DNA of 64,000 nt from Sphingomonas natans (GTDB taxonomy: Bacteria; Pseudomonadota; Alphaproteobacteria; Sphingomonadales; Sphingomonadaceae), in NCBI RefSeq assembly GCF_030546695.1, contig NZ_JAUOTP010000012.1:1-64000 (forward strand), written 5' to 3'. Positions 43,203 to 52,272 of the stretch are shown in pieces (position 1 is the first letter of the stretch; each line of letters opens with the position of its first letter). Under the pieces are notes generated by a model. That model did no database searches and was not told the origin of the DNA. It worked only from the letters and a program-made list of their open reading frames with translations. A program made the translations under genes and the position numbers.

Positions 43203-43230
43203 GCGCCGGGCCTCTCGCGAGGTCCGGCGC
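43203..43230 (+). other. hairpin after the siderophore receptor
   Basis: GCGCCGG (43203-43209) pairs with CCGGCGC (43224-43230), and the inner CTC/GAG extends it. It is 9 bases past the receptor stop and is followed by TAATG, not a U-tract. It may stabilise the 3' end of the receptor message or attenuate read-through into tonB. Confidence 0.4.
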
Positions 43231-43313
43231 TAATGCGATTGATTATCAGTAGGCGCGGCGCTACCAGCATCGCGAGGGGAATCACTTTTCCCGAGTTTTT
43301 TGGACGGGTGGGA

Positions 43314-44063
43314 ATGATCCAGGCCGGCTATGTACGCACGACGGAGCGCCGCCCGGCGCGGACGCTGGCGCCCGCGTCGCCGTCGCCCGAGCCCGAAGTG
43401 CTCGCGCGCATCGGCGGCGGCTATTGCAACCAGCAGCGGCGCCCGCGCTGGGAAGCGATGGCGGCGATCCTCGCGGTCCATGTCGCAGCCCTGTTCCTGC
43501 TCGCCTATTTCGACGTCATCCAATTGACCCCCAAGGCCAAGGCGCGGCTGACCGTGGTCGAGATCCAGCCCGAGCCGGTCGTGCCCGACACGCCGCCACC
43601 GGCTGCCGCCAAGGTCCCGCCGCCGCCGGCCGAACAGCCGATCGTCGCCCCGCCGCCCGTCATCCAGACGGCGATCGCGATGCCATCGCCGGTCGCCACG
43701 ACGCCGATCCCGTCTCCGCCGACGCCGCCCATCGTCTCCGCCGCGCCGCCGTCTGCGGTCGTGTCCGAGACCGCCGCGCCGATCAGCGCGCCCGACGGAT
43801 CGGCCAAGAGCCTCGGCAATCCCTCGCCCCGCTATCCGATGGATGCGCGCCGCAACCGCTGGGAAGGCACGGTCCGCCTGCGCGTCGTCATCACGCCCGA
43901 GGGGATGGTCAAGGACATCGGCGTCGCGCGCTCCAGCGGCTTCGACAGCCTCGACGAGGCCGCGCTGAAGACGGTCGCCAAGTGGAAGTTCGTGCCCGGC
44001 AAGCAGGCCGGCGTCGCGGTCGAGGCGGTCGGCTTCCTCAACATCCCCTTCCGCCTGACCTGA
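43314..44063 (+). CDS. tonB: TonB energy transducer
   Basis: This 249-residue inner-membrane protein has a single transmembrane segment at about 47-68 ([22 protein letters not shown]), a periplasmic proline-rich region (about 85-160), and a C-terminal TonB domain, [48 protein letters not shown]. It carries energy from ExbB/ExbD to outer-membrane receptors; exbBD are not adjacent. The ATG at 43314 follows GGTGGGA. The N-terminal 45 cytoplasmic residues are longer than in E. coli TonB. Confidence 0.9.
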   Translation: MIQAGYVRTTERRPARTLAPASPSPEPEVLARIGGGYCNQQRRPRWEAMAAILAVHVAALFLLAYFDVIQLTPKAKARLTVVEIQPEPVVPDTPPPAAAKVPPPPAEQPIVAPPPVIQTAIAMPSPVATTPIPSPPTPPIVSAAPPSAVVSETAAPISAPDGSAKSLGNPSPRYPMDARRNRWEGTVRLRVVITPEGMVKDIGVARSSGFDSLDEAALKTVAKWKFVPGKQAGVAVEAVGFLNIPFRLT

Positions 44064-44073
44064 GCGCCGGCGC

Positions 44074-44757
44074 ATGATGATTGCCGTCCCCGGCGTCTTC
44101 GGCGGCGCGGCGCTCGCGCATATCCGGGCGCTGCTGGACGCGGCCGACTGGATCGACGGCAACGCGACCTCGGGCCATCAATCGGCGCTGGCCAAGCGCA
44201 ATCGCCAGCTGCCCGAAGGATCGCCCGCGGCGGTCGAGATCGGCAATCTCATCCTCGATGCGCTCGGCCGTACCCCGCTCTTCATCGCCGCCGCCTTGCC
44301 CGCGCGCGTCTTCCCGCCCTTGGTCAACGCCTACGGCGTGGGGGACACGTTCGCGATGCATGTCGATAATGCGGTGCGCATCCGCCGCGGCGACGATTTC
44401 CGCGTGCGCAGCGATCTCTCGGCGACGCTCTTCCTGTCGGAGCCGGACGAGTATGAGGGCGGCGAGCTCGTCGTCGAAGATACCTATGGCGCGCACAGCG
44501 TGAAGCTGCCCGCGGGCGACATGATCCTCTATCCGGCCTCGAGCCTCCACCACGTGACCCCGATCACGCGCGGCGAGCGGCGCGCCTCCTTCTTCTGGAT
44601 CCAGTCGATGGTCCGCGACGATGCCGCGCGCACGACCCTGTTCGATCTCGACGGCGCGATCCAGACGGTCGCGGCCGATCGCGGCCATGCCGACGAGGCG
44701 GTGATCCGCCTGACGGGCGTGTATCACAATCTGCTGAGGCGCTGGGCGGAGGTGTAG
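44074..44757 (+). CDS. Fe(II)/2-oxoglutarate dioxygenase, PiuC/PKHX type
   Basis: This 227-residue dioxygenase of the PiuC/YbiX family has iron ligands His96 and Asp98 (AMHVDNAV) and His159 ([16 protein letters not shown]), with Arg169/170 for 2-oxoglutarate. [13 protein letters not shown] is the family strand pair. It is 10 bases after tonB and in the same operon as the siderophore receptor, the classical setting of piuC. Its substrate is not established. Confidence 0.9.
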   Translation: MMIAVPGVFGGAALAHIRALLDAADWIDGNATSGHQSALAKRNRQLPEGSPAAVEIGNLILDALGRTPLFIAAALPARVFPPLVNAYGVGDTFAMHVDNAVRIRRGDDFRVRSDLSATLFLSEPDEYEGGELVVEDTYGAHSVKLPAGDMILYPASSLHHVTPITRGERRASFFWIQSMVRDDAARTTLFDLDGAIQTVAADRGHADEAVIRLTGVYHNLLRRWAEV

Positions 44758-44782
44758 CCAGGCTCGGCTGAAGTGCCCAGCT

Positions 44783-44865
44783 CCGTTCGTCCTGAGCCTA
44801 GTCGAAGGACGTGCTGCGGGCGTTGCGCTGGCGGCACGTGCTTCGACTTCGCTCAGCACGAACGG
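44783..44865. repeat. paired REP-type element, inverted
   Basis: CCGTTCGTCCTGAGC at 44783 and the inverted copy GCTCAGCACGAACGG ending at 44865 are two REP units in opposite orientation, about 32 bases each, with four mismatches between them. Each unit itself can fold (GTCC...GGAC; GTGC...GCAC). This sequence class is widespread between genes of sphingomonads. It fills most of the gap between the dioxygenase gene and purH. Confidence 0.8.
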
Positions 44866-44927
44866 TAAAAAGAGGGCGATCCGCCAGGGCTAGCGAATCC
44901 CCCTCACATCGGCCAAACGCTCGCGCC

Positions 44928-46499
44928 ATGACCGACATCAAGATCCGCCGCGCCCTGCTCTCCGTCTCCGACAAGACCGGCCTCGCCGATCTGGGCAAGG
45001 CGCTGGCCGCGCAAGGCGTCGAGCTCGTCTCGACCGGCGGCACCGCCAAGGCGCTGCGCGAAGCCGGCCTCGACGTCCGCGACGTCTCCGATCTCACCGG
45101 CTTTCCCGAGATGATGGACGGCCGCGTCAAGACGCTCCACCCGATGGTACATGGCGGGCTGCTCGCGGTGCGCGACGATCCCGCGCATGCACAGGCAATG
45201 GCCGATCACGGGATCGGCGCGATCGATCTCGTCGTCGTCAATCTCTATCCGTTCCAGGCGACCGTCGCGAAGGGCGCGGGCCGCGACGAGGTCATCGAGA
45301 ATATCGATATCGGCGGCCCGTCGATGGTCCGCTCGGCCGCGAAGAATCACGCTTTTGTCGCGATCGTCACCGATCCGGCGGATTATGCGCTGGTCGCGAC
45401 GGGCAGCACCGATCTGGACGATCGCAAGCGCCTTGCCGCCAAGGCGTTCGCATCGACCGCAGCCTATGATTCCGCGATCGCCGGCTGGTTCGCGCATGTC
45501 GATCAGGGCGAGCGCTTCCCAACCAACGTCGCGATCGCGATGACCAAGAAAGCGGACGTCCGCTACGGCGAGAATCCGCACCAGATGGGTGCGCTCTATG
45601 TGCCCGCCGGCAGCCCCGGCATGGGCATCGCCGCCGCGGTCCAGCTCCAGGGCAAGGAGCTCAGCTACAACAATTATAACGATGCCGATGCCGCGCTCGA
45701 GCTCGTCTCCGAATTCCGGGACGGGCCGCCCACCGTCGTCATCGTCAAGCACGCCAATCCGTGCGGCGTCGCGACCGGCGCGACGCTCGTCGAGGCGTAC
45801 GAGGCGGCCTTGGCCTGCGACAGCGTCTCGGCCTTCGGCGGGATCATCGCCGTCAATCGCCCGCTCGACGGCCCCACCGCCGAGGCGATTTCGGGCATCT
45901 TCACCGAAGTCGTTGCCGCGCCCGATGCGGACGATGCCGCGAAGGCGGTGTTCGCGAGGAAGAAGAACCTCCGCCTGCTGCTGACCGGCGCGCTGCCCGA
46001 TCCCGCGCGCAAGGCGAAGGCGATGAAATCGATTGCGGGCGGCTTCCTCGTCCAGTCGCGCGACTTCGGCATCGTCACCGAGGCCGACCTGAAAGTCGTC
46101 ACGAAGCGCGCGCCGACCGACGCCGAGCTGGCCGACTGCCTGTTCGCCTGGACGGTGGCCAAGCATGTGAAGTCTAACGCGATCGTCTATGCCAGGGACG
46201 GATCGACCGCGGGCATCGGCGCGGGCCAGATGAACCGCATGGAAAGCGCGCGCATCGCCGCGTGGAAGGCCAAGGACGCCGCCGCCAAGGCCGGCTGGAG
46301 CGAGCCGCGCACGATCGGCTCGGCGGTCGCCTCCGACGCCTTCTTCCCCTTCGCGGACGGCCTGCTGACCGCGGTCGAGGCGGGCGCGACGGCGGTCATC
46401 CAGCCGGGCGGCTCGATCCGCGACGCCGACGTGATCGCCGCCGCCGACGAGGCGGGCCTCGCGATGGTCTTCACGGGCATGCGCCACTTCCGGCACTGA
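44928..46499 (+). CDS. purH: bifunctional AICAR formyltransferase/IMP cyclohydrolase
   Basis: This 523-residue enzyme performs the last two steps of IMP synthesis. The IMP cyclohydrolase domain (1-200) has [29 protein letters not shown] and [17 protein letters not shown]. The formyltransferase domain follows with [31 protein letters not shown] and DAFFPFADG. The start ATG at 44928 matches homologues; the frame is open upstream through the REP element. It is probably monocistronic or leads a short run with the GST. Confidence 0.96.
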   Translation: MTDIKIRRALLSVSDKTGLADLGKALAAQGVELVSTGGTAKALREAGLDVRDVSDLTGFPEMMDGRVKTLHPMVHGGLLAVRDDPAHAQAMADHGIGAIDLVVVNLYPFQATVAKGAGRDEVIENIDIGGPSMVRSAAKNHAFVAIVTDPADYALVATGSTDLDDRKRLAAKAFASTAAYDSAIAGWFAHVDQGERFPTNVAIAMTKKADVRYGENPHQMGALYVPAGSPGMGIAAAVQLQGKELSYNNYNDADAALELVSEFRDGPPTVVIVKHANPCGVATGATLVEAYEAALACDSVSAFGGIIAVNRPLDGPTAEAISGIFTEVVAAPDADDAAKAVFARKKNLRLLLTGALPDPARKAKAMKSIAGGFLVQSRDFGIVTEADLKVVTKRAPTDAELADCLFAWTVAKHVKSNAIVYARDGSTAGIGAGQMNRMESARIAAWKAKDAAAKAGWSEPRTIGSAVASDAFFPFADGLLTAVEAGATAVIQPGGSIRDADVIAAADEAGLAMVFTGMRHFRH

Positions 46500-46527
46500 G
46501 CCTCACACTTCGATCACGGGAGCAGGC

Positions 46528-47187
46528 ATGACCCCCACGATCACCGCCTTTGCATCCTCGCCCGATCGCGGCCGCGGGCTCGCGCGCGACATGCCGGTCC
46601 GCTGGGCGCTCGAGGAAGTGGGCCGGGCTTATGATGTCCGCCTCGTTTCCTTCGCCGAGATGAAGCAGCCCGCGCATTGCGCGCTCCACCCGTTCGGCCA
46701 GATCCCGACCTATGAGGAGGACGGGCTTGTCCTCTTCGAATCCGGCGCGATCGTCTTACACCTTGCGGAGCGTCATGCGGGTCTGCTGCCCGGGGAGCCC
46801 AAGGCCCGCGCCCGCGCGATCGGCTGGATGTTCGCCGCGCTCAATACGCTGGAGCCGCCGATCCTGAACCGCGAGGTCGCCGTGCTCGTCGAGCGCGACA
46901 AGCCCTGGTATGCGGAGCGTCTGCCGTTCCTGGAGGACCGCATCCGCGATCGGCTGCGCGATCTCTCCGCCCGGCTCGGCGAGGCCGACTGGCTGGAGGG
47001 CGATTTCAGCGCGGGCGATCTGCAGATGGTGACGGTGCTGCGCCGGCTGGCCAGCTCCGGCCTGCTCGACGAAGTTCCGAACCTGCGCGCTTATGTCGCC
47101 CGCGGCGAGGCGCGCCCCGCCTTCCAGCGCGCGTTCGCGGCGCAACGGGCGGTGTTCACCGCTGCGGGCAATGTCGCACAGGCTTGA
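46528..47187 (+). CDS. glutathione S-transferase family protein
   Basis: This 219-residue cytosolic GST has a thioredoxin-fold N-terminus (MPVRWALEEVG, HPFGQIPTYEEDGLVLFESGAIVLHLAE) with the cis-proline and glutamate/serine glutathione contacts, and a helical C-terminal domain with FSAGDLQMVTVLRRL. The subgroup and substrate are not clear. It lies 28 bases after purH. Confidence 0.88.
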   Translation: MTPTITAFASSPDRGRGLARDMPVRWALEEVGRAYDVRLVSFAEMKQPAHCALHPFGQIPTYEEDGLVLFESGAIVLHLAERHAGLLPGEPKARARAIGWMFAALNTLEPPILNREVAVLVERDKPWYAERLPFLEDRIRDRLRDLSARLGEADWLEGDFSAGDLQMVTVLRRLASSGLLDEVPNLRAYVARGEARPAFQRAFAAQRAVFTAAGNVAQA

Positions 47188-47234
47188 CGCGTCTCGCCCG
47201 GCACCCGACCTGTTCGCGTCACGGGAGAGAGACG

Positions 47235-47516
47235 ATGGTCGAAGCACGGTGGAACGGCGCGCTGATCGCGCGCAGCGACGATACGGTCGTCGTCGAGGGC
47301 AATCACTATTTCCCCGCGGACTCGGTTGACGCCGCCGTGCTGCGGCCGAGCAGCACGACGAGCATCTGCCCGTGGAAGGGGACCGCGCACTATCACAGCC
47401 TGAGCGTCGACGGCGCCGACAACAAGGACGCCGCTTGGTATTATCCCGACCCCAAGCCGGAAGCCGAGAAGATCCGTGGCCGGATCGCCTTCTGGAAGGG
47501 CGTGACGATCGGCTGA
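47235..47516 (+). CDS. DUF427 protein
   Basis: This 93-residue protein carries the DUF427 core: VEARWNGALIARSDDTVVVEGNHYFP, STTSICPWKGTAHYHSLSVDG and AAWYYPDPKPEAEKIRGRIAFWKGV. The conserved SxCPxKGxAxYxS stretch suggests a small catalytic or binding barrel. Function unknown. ATG at 47235 follows GGGAGAGA. Confidence 0.85.
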   Translation: MVEARWNGALIARSDDTVVVEGNHYFPADSVDAAVLRPSSTTSICPWKGTAHYHSLSVDGADNKDAAWYYPDPKPEAEKIRGRIAFWKGVTIG

Positions 47517-47676
47517 CGATCAGGCTGCCTTCGTCATGCCGGCTTGATCGGGATCCCGCTTCGCTGCTTCGGGCGATAGAGCGGGACTTTGGTCCCGCTT
47601 GTTCCTGAGCTTCAAAAGTGCGCGTGGCGAAAATGTCCGCAATTGGTGGAAAGCTTCCGCTCCGCTCCTCCGCTCT

Positions 47677-47774
47677 CCTCCCTGCAAGGGAGGGGCTGGG
47701 GGTGGGTCGCCATCCACCGATGGCGCCCGGCCGACAGCAACCCACCCCTCAATCCCCTCCCTTTCAGGGAGGGG
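47677..47774. repeat. three-hairpin intergenic repeat, copy 2
   Basis: Hairpin 1 is CCTCCCT-GCA-AGGGAGG (47677-47693). Hairpin 2 is GGGGTGGGT (47699-47707) with ACCCACCCC (47740-47748), and CGCCATC-CACC-GATGGCG pairs inside it. Hairpin 3 is CCCCTCCCT-TTC-AGGGAGGGG (47754-47774). This is the simplest copy, with no cargo in hairpin 1. It lies in a 387-base gap (47517-47903) between the DUF427 and STAS-like genes; I see nothing else there. Confidence 0.85.
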
Positions 47775-47903
47775 AGGTAACGGCGGCTACTGGGGCGAAA
47801 GCCGCCGCAGGGTTGGCCGCAATCGGCACCATGACATTAGACTTTCGTCTAATCCATTTGCACGCTTCACCGATCGCTCACGTTTCAAGCGGATGCGGCG
47901 GAC

Positions 47904-48296
47904 ATGTCCAGCTTATACGACATCATTGCCGTTCCTGGCCACAACCTCATCCGTCTCACGATGGGCGGGTTTTTCAGCCCCGCCGACATCCAGATGCTCA
48001 GCATCGGGATGGCCGAGGCGATCGCCGGGTTGGGCTGCTTGCCCAATCAGCATCTCACGATCTGCGACATTCGCGACATGGCGATCCAGAGCCAGGAGGC
48101 CGTCGGGCATTTCACCCGCCTCGTGGGCACCGAGGAGGTCGGCTCCCGCAAGCTCGCCTTCGTCACGACGAAGTCGCTCGCGCGGCTGCAAGCCCGCCGC
48201 CTGACCGACCGGCCCGACGTGGAGTTCTTCGAAACGATCGTGGCGGCGGAGAAATGGCTCGGCGTGACGTCGCCGTCGGATGCCGTTGCCCATTAG
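47904..48296 (+). CDS. STAS/SpoIIAA-like small protein, paralogue
   Basis: This 130-residue protein has the same layout as the protein at 3034-3426 and the C-terminal domain at 2153-2980: an opening strand NLIRLTMGGFFS (like VIRMMVDGFFD), a central LTICDIRDMA strand, KLAFVTTKSLARLQARR and a final AAEKWLG. No signal or membrane segment. Monocistronic, downstream of a repeat. Function unknown; probably the same family of uncharacterised STAS-like proteins. Confidence 0.65.
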   Translation: MSSLYDIIAVPGHNLIRLTMGGFFSPADIQMLSIGMAEAIAGLGCLPNQHLTICDIRDMAIQSQEAVGHFTRLVGTEEVGSRKLAFVTTKSLARLQARRLTDRPDVEFFETIVAAEKWLGVTSPSDAVAH

Positions 48297-48366
48297 CGAG
48301 CTCGAAGACAGGATTGCTCGCCCTCCGAGGCGAGGGCGCAAGCTCGCCACCGGAGCCGGTCCGCGC

Positions 48367-48741
48367 TCATGCCGGCTGGCGGCGCAGCCTCCAGTTGGAA
48401 AGATGCGCGGCCACGATCAGCAGGCTGCCCGCCATCGTCACCGGCGCTTCGCCGGGCGTGCGCTCGTAGACGAGCACCGCCACCAGCAGCAGCACAAGCC
48501 CGGCCAGCCCTGCCAGCAGCGGGAAGGTCCGGCGGTGGTGGCGATAGCCGATGCCCAGCGCGAACAACGTCGTCGGCACCGCGAAGACGAGTGCGGCGAT
48601 GTGGAACGAGGTCGGGATCGGAATCACGGTCGCCAAAGCCGGCAGCGCCGCGACCAGCACCGGCAGCGCGACGCAATGCGCGAGACAGGCGGCCGCGGCG
48701 GCGATCGCCATGCTTTCGACGAGATCGGATCGTTTTGCCAT
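48367..48741 (-). CDS. MerC-domain membrane protein
   Basis: This 124-residue inner-membrane protein has about four hydrophobic segments. ACLAHCVALPVL in helix 1 keeps the two MerC cysteines, and IPTSFHIAALVFAVPTTLFALGIGYRHHRR follows. MerC was first described as a mercuric-ion transporter, but chromosomal copies in sphingomonads lack mer neighbours, and another metal (zinc) is plausible. The start ATG at 48741 gives MAKRSDLVESM; upstream codons are open but lie over an operator-like palindrome. Confidence 0.8.
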   Translation of the reverse strand: MAKRSDLVESMAIAAAAACLAHCVALPVLVAALPALATVIPIPTSFHIAALVFAVPTTLFALGIGYRHHRRTFPLLAGLAGLVLLLVAVLVYERTPGEAPVTMAGSLLIVAAHLSNWRLRRQPA

Positions 48742-48776
48742 CGTGAGGCCAGATGGCAGCGGTGAGGCGAACATGC

Positions 48777-48795
48777 AATGATATAATGTATCATT
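48777..48795. promoter_or_regulatory. metal-regulator-like palindrome upstream of merC-like gene
   Basis: AATGATA (48777-48783) and TATCATT (48789-48795) form a perfect 7-bp inverted repeat with the spacer TAATG, 36 bases before the MerC start. AT-rich palindromes of this size resemble Fur/Zur-family operators. Which regulator binds is not known. Confidence 0.45.
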
Positions 48796-49011
48796 TCGTC
48801 CCGGACAGGCTCGGTTCGCCGCATACATCACCGCTTTCCTACACGCTCGCGATCTGCAAGGCTGGCCCAATGTTCTTGTTCACGGCCCGGTTCGTCTCCT
48901 CCGTTCGCGCACACGCCGGTGGAGAGGGCGTGCCACCCCTGACGTAGTGTCAACTTTGTCAACTTCCGCCGCCGCGACTCGGATCGCGAACCCCCGCCGG
49001 ACGGGCCCGTG

Positions 49012-49824
49012 ATGGAGGCTGATCGGCCGCGGGGGCGGCTCGTCTATCGGCACCGATGGCCGACGCGGCTGTGGCACTGGGTCAATGCGCTCTGCATCTT
49101 CATCCTGCTGATGAGCGGGCTGATGATCTTCAACGCGCATCCGCGCCTCTATTGGGGGGCATATGGCGCGAACCGGGATCATGCCTGGCTCACGATCGGC
49201 GGCACGCAGGCGGGCGGCCGGATGATCGTCGGCCCGGTCGCGATCCCCACGACAGGCGTGCTCGGCTATTGGAAGGACCAGCAGGGCCATATCCAGCGTC
49301 GCGCCTTCCCCTATTGGGCGACGATCCCGTCGCGCTACAGCCTCGCCGGCGCGCGCCGCTGGCACCTGACCTTCGCGTGGCTGTTCATCGGCGGCGGCGG
49401 CGCGTTCGTCGTCGCCAGCCTGATCAACCGCCACTTCGTGCGCGATCTCAAGCCGCGCCGCGACGAACTGGCGCCGCGTCACATCTGGCAGGACATCAAG
49501 GATCATGCGCGTCTGCGTTTCCCCGCGGGCGAGGCGGCGGCGCGCTACAATATCCTCCAGAAAGCGAGCTACATCCTCGTCATCTTCGTGCTGATCCCGC
49601 TGATGATCCTGACCGGGCTGACGATGGGGCCGGGCTTCGACGCGACCTTGCCGTGGCTGCTCGATCTGTTCGGCGGTCGGCAATCGGCGCGCTCGATCCA
49701 CTTCCTGTGCGCCGGCGGCCTGCTCGCCTTCACGATCGTGCATCTCGTGATGGTCGTGCTCGCCGGGCCGTTCAACGAGGTCCGATCGATGGTGACCGGC
49801 TGGTTCCGGCTGCGCGCGCGATGA
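49012..49824 (+). CDS. cytochrome b561-type membrane subunit
   Basis: This 270-residue di-haem cytochrome b has four or more membrane helices (RLWHWVNALCIFILLMSGLMI; RRWHLTFAWLFIGGGGAFVV; ILVIFVLIPLMILTGLTMG; HFLCAGGLLAFTIVHLVMVVL), with haem-ligand histidines including His14/22. The family includes thiosulfate reductase and Ni/Fe-hydrogenase cytochromes. Its stop overlaps the next gene's ATG, so it should carry electrons between quinones and the molybdopterin lipoprotein. The start is ATG at 49012 (GTG at 49009 also possible). Confidence 0.88.
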   Translation: MEADRPRGRLVYRHRWPTRLWHWVNALCIFILLMSGLMIFNAHPRLYWGAYGANRDHAWLTIGGTQAGGRMIVGPVAIPTTGVLGYWKDQQGHIQRRAFPYWATIPSRYSLAGARRWHLTFAWLFIGGGGAFVVASLINRHFVRDLKPRRDELAPRHIWQDIKDHARLRFPAGEAAARYNILQKASYILVIFVLIPLMILTGLTMGPGFDATLPWLLDLFGGRQSARSIHFLCAGGLLAFTIVHLVMVVLAGPFNEVRSMVTGWFRLRAR

Positions 49825-50573
49825 GCGGCCCGCTCACCCGCCGCGGCCTGATCGCGCTCGGCGGAGGCGCGCTGCTGGCCGGCTGCGACAAGATCGGTGC
49901 GAGCAGCGCCGCGAAATCGACCTTCAAGGCGGCCGAGAAACTGACCATGGGCGCGCAACGCCTCGTCACCGATCGCGCGGCGCTCGCGCCCGAATTCGGC
50001 GCGGGTGACATCTCGCCGGTCTTCCGCTCGAACGGCAATGCCACGCCCGGAACGCCGGATTATGCCCGGTTGCTGGCGGGCGATTTCCGCGACTGGCGGC
50101 TGGAGGTGAGCGGCCTCGTCGATCGCCCGCAGCTGCTGTCGCTCGCCGAGATCGAGGCGATGCCGCGCCGCACGCAGACGACGCGCCACGATTGCGTCGA
50201 GGGCTGGAGCGCGATCGGCCGCTGGACGGGGGTGCCGCTGCGGCTCGTGCTGGCGCGCGCGGGGGTGCGCCCTTCGGCGCGCTACATCGTCTTCCACTGT
50301 TTCGATTCGTTCGCCGGCGCGCCTTATTATGAGAGCGTCGACATGATCGATGCGCTCCATCCGCAGACGATCCTCGCCTTCGGGCTCAACGGACACCGTC
50401 TGCCCGTGCCCAACGGCGCGCCGCTCCGCCTGCGCGTCGAGCGCCAGCTCGGCTACAAGCATGCCAAGTTCCTGCGCGGGGTGGAGGCCGTCGCGAGCCT
50501 CGATTCGATCGGCCGGGGCGGGGGCGGCACGTGGGAGGATGTCGGCGATTATGCCTGGTATGCGGGGATCTGA
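49821..50573 (+). CDS. sulfite-oxidase-fold molybdopterin lipoprotein
   Basis: This 250-residue protein has the MPT domain of sulfite oxidase/MsrP: RHDCVEGWSAIGRWTGVPL, with the predicted Mo-ligand Cys125, YIVFHCFDSF, and PVPNGAPLRLRVERQLGYKHAKFL. The N-terminus combines a twin-arginine motif (TRRGLIALGGG) with a lipobox LLAGC (Cys22), suggesting Tat export and lipid anchoring. MsrP repairs periplasmic methionine sulfoxide with the haem protein MsrQ; here the partner is a different, larger cytochrome b, so the substrate may differ. Confidence 0.87.
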   Translation: MSGPLTRRGLIALGGGALLAGCDKIGASSAAKSTFKAAEKLTMGAQRLVTDRAALAPEFGAGDISPVFRSNGNATPGTPDYARLLAGDFRDWRLEVSGLVDRPQLLSLAEIEAMPRRTQTTRHDCVEGWSAIGRWTGVPLRLVLARAGVRPSARYIVFHCFDSFAGAPYYESVDMIDALHPQTILAFGLNGHRLPVPNGAPLRLRVERQLGYKHAKFLRGVEAVASLDSIGRGGGGTWEDVGDYAWYAGI

Positions 50574-50577
50574 CGGC

Positions 50578-51285
50578 TCAGACGAGCGCCGACGAGATGC
50601 CGGCGTGCGATTGGGCGGCGAGCGCCTTGCGATCGAGCGTCGCGGGATCGAGCGGCGGCAGGAAGCGCAACGTCACGGGCACGGGTTCGGCGCGGTTGAG
50701 CATCCGCTTCGCCTCGTCCGCGAAGCTCATGCCGTCGGGCCAGGCATAGCGCGCCCGATCCGGCCCATAATCGATCGCGACCGGCTGGACGGGCGTTCCC
50801 GCCTCGACCGCGGACGCGAAGAGGGCCGGGCGGAACGGGCGGACGAAGCTCGGATCGCCGGTGCCGCCCTCGGCGAACAAGGCAACTGGCCGCCCTTCGC
50901 CGAGCGCGGCGGCGACCGCATCGGCCTGCACGCGCGTCGCGCCGCGCCGCTCGCGGCTGACGAACACGGTGCCGCCCAGCCGCGCGAGGCTGCCGACCAG
51001 CGGCCAGCGCGCAATCTCGTCCTTGGCGATGAAGCGCGCCTCGCTCGCCCCGCCCAGCGCGAGAATGTCGAGCCACGAGATATGGTTGGCGACGTAGAGG
51101 ACATGGCCCGGCTTGGGCCGCCCCTCGATCGTCACGCGCAGGCCCAGCAGGCCGCCGATCCCCCGCATGAAGCGACGCACCCAGCGCGATTCACGGCCGA
51201 TCGGACGAGCGATCGAATAACAGACGAAGCAGCCGGCGAGCCAAAATGCTGCCGCCGCGAGCCGGGCATAAGCGCGCAGCGTCAT
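50578..51285 (-). CDS. 1-acyl-glycerol-3-phosphate acyltransferase (PlsC-like)
   Basis: This 235-residue membrane-associated acyltransferase has an N-terminal hydrophobic helix (AAAAFWLAGCFVCYSIA), the catalytic NHISWLD (HxxxxD) near residue 69 and FAEGGTG in place of the usual FPEGT. It makes phosphatidic acid or a related lipid. It lies 9 bases after fur on the same strand, convergent with the molybdopterin gene (4-base gap). Confidence 0.88.
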   Translation of the reverse strand: MTLRAYARLAAAAFWLAGCFVCYSIARPIGRESRWVRRFMRGIGGLLGLRVTIEGRPKPGHVLYVANHISWLDILALGGASEARFIAKDEIARWPLVGSLARLGGTVFVSRERRGATRVQADAVAAALGEGRPVALFAEGGTGDPSFVRPFRPALFASAVEAGTPVQPVAIDYGPDRARYAWPDGMSFADEAKRMLNRAEPVPVTLRFLPPLDPATLDRKALAAQSHAGISSALV

Positions 51286-51294
51286 TGCCGCCGG

Positions 51295-51717
51295 TCAGGC
51301 CTCACGATCGAGCGGGATACCGTACAGCTCCATCCGGTGATCGACCAAGCGGAAGCCGAGCTTCTCGGCGATCTGACGCTGGAGCATCTCGATGTCGGCA
51401 TCGATGAACTCGATCACGCGGCCCGTCTCGACATCGATCAGATGATCGTGATGCCCTTCGGCGGCCGCCTCGTAGCGCGCGCGGCCGTCGCCGAATTCAT
51501 GCCGTTCGAGGATGCCCGCTTCCTCGAACAGGCGGACCGTGCGGTAGACGGTCGCGATCGAGATGCCCGCGTCGATCGCGGAGGCGCGGGCGTGCAGGGC
51601 TTCCACGTCCGGATGATCTTCCGATTCGGACAGCACGCGCGCGATCGTGCGGCGCTGGTCCGTGATCCGAAGACCCTTCTCCGCGCAGAGCGCTTCGACA
51701 TCGATCTTGCGGTTCAT
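51295..51717 (-). CDS. fur: Fur-family metal regulator
   Basis: This 140-residue winged-helix regulator has the DNA-binding part DAGISIATVYRTVRLFEEAGIL and HHDHLIDVETGRVIEF, the metal site. The CxxC of gamma-proteobacterial Fur is replaced (LIDVETG), as in alphaproteobacterial Fur/Mur proteins. It probably controls iron (or manganese) genes; the perfect palindrome upstream of the siderophore receptor is a likely target in this window. It is in a tsaB-rimI-fur-plsC run. Confidence 0.92.
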   Translation of the reverse strand: MNRKIDVEALCAEKGLRITDQRRTIARVLSESEDHPDVEALHARASAIDAGISIATVYRTVRLFEEAGILERHEFGDGRARYEAAAEGHHDHLIDVETGRVIEFIDADIEMLQRQIAEKLGFRLVDHRMELYGIPLDREA

Positions 51718-51780
51718 TCCGATAATCCAATGAAAGGCATGCTCGGCAATCTAGTGATCTTTGTTGCAGGACGGAAGGGC

Positions 51781-52272
51781 TCAGGCGACGAGGCCCGGAT
51801 CGATGCCGAGCGGCCGCGCGAGCGTGATCGCATCGTGTCGGCTCATGTCCCGCCCCCGGTAATAATCCCGGCGACGGCCGATCTGCGCGAAGCCGGCCGC
51901 GGCATAGAGCGCGAGCGCGCCATTGCCCTCCCGCATCTCCAGCATCAGCCGCAACGCGCCGCGCGCCCGCGCCTTTTCGGCCACCGCCTCAACGAGGATC
52001 CGCCCGATCCCGCGGCCCCGCGCCTCCGGCCGCACCGCGAGCAACAGCAGTTCGGCCTCGTCGATCGTCAGCCGGGCGAGCGCGAAGCCTTCGGGCATCT
52101 CGTCGTCGTCGGGCGTCGCGAGGATCAGCCAGACATCGCTCAGCGACATCATCCCCAGAACCTGCCCGCGATTCCACGCCTCGCCGAAATTCGGATCGAA
52201 CGCCGAATCCATGATCCGCATCACCGCTTCGATATTGGCGGCGGTGCCGGTGCTGACGATCACCCGAGTCAC
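51781..52272 (-). CDS. rimI: GNAT acetyltransferase, RimI-like
   Basis: This 163-residue N-acetyltransferase has the acetyl-CoA loop AVRPEARGRGIGRILVEAV and the later GNGALALYAAAGFAQIGRR, typical of the RimI family acting on ribosomal protein S18 N-termini. It starts with GTG at 52272, overlapping the tsaB stop (GTGA). The tsaB-rimI pair is conserved in bacteria, which supports the name. Confidence 0.87.
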   Translation of the reverse strand: MTRVIVSTGTAANIEAVMRIMDSAFDPNFGEAWNRGQVLGMMSLSDVWLILATPDDDEMPEGFALARLTIDEAELLLLAVRPEARGRGIGRILVEAVAEKARARGALRLMLEMREGNGALALYAAAGFAQIGRRRDYYRGRDMSRHDAITLARPLGIDPGLVA

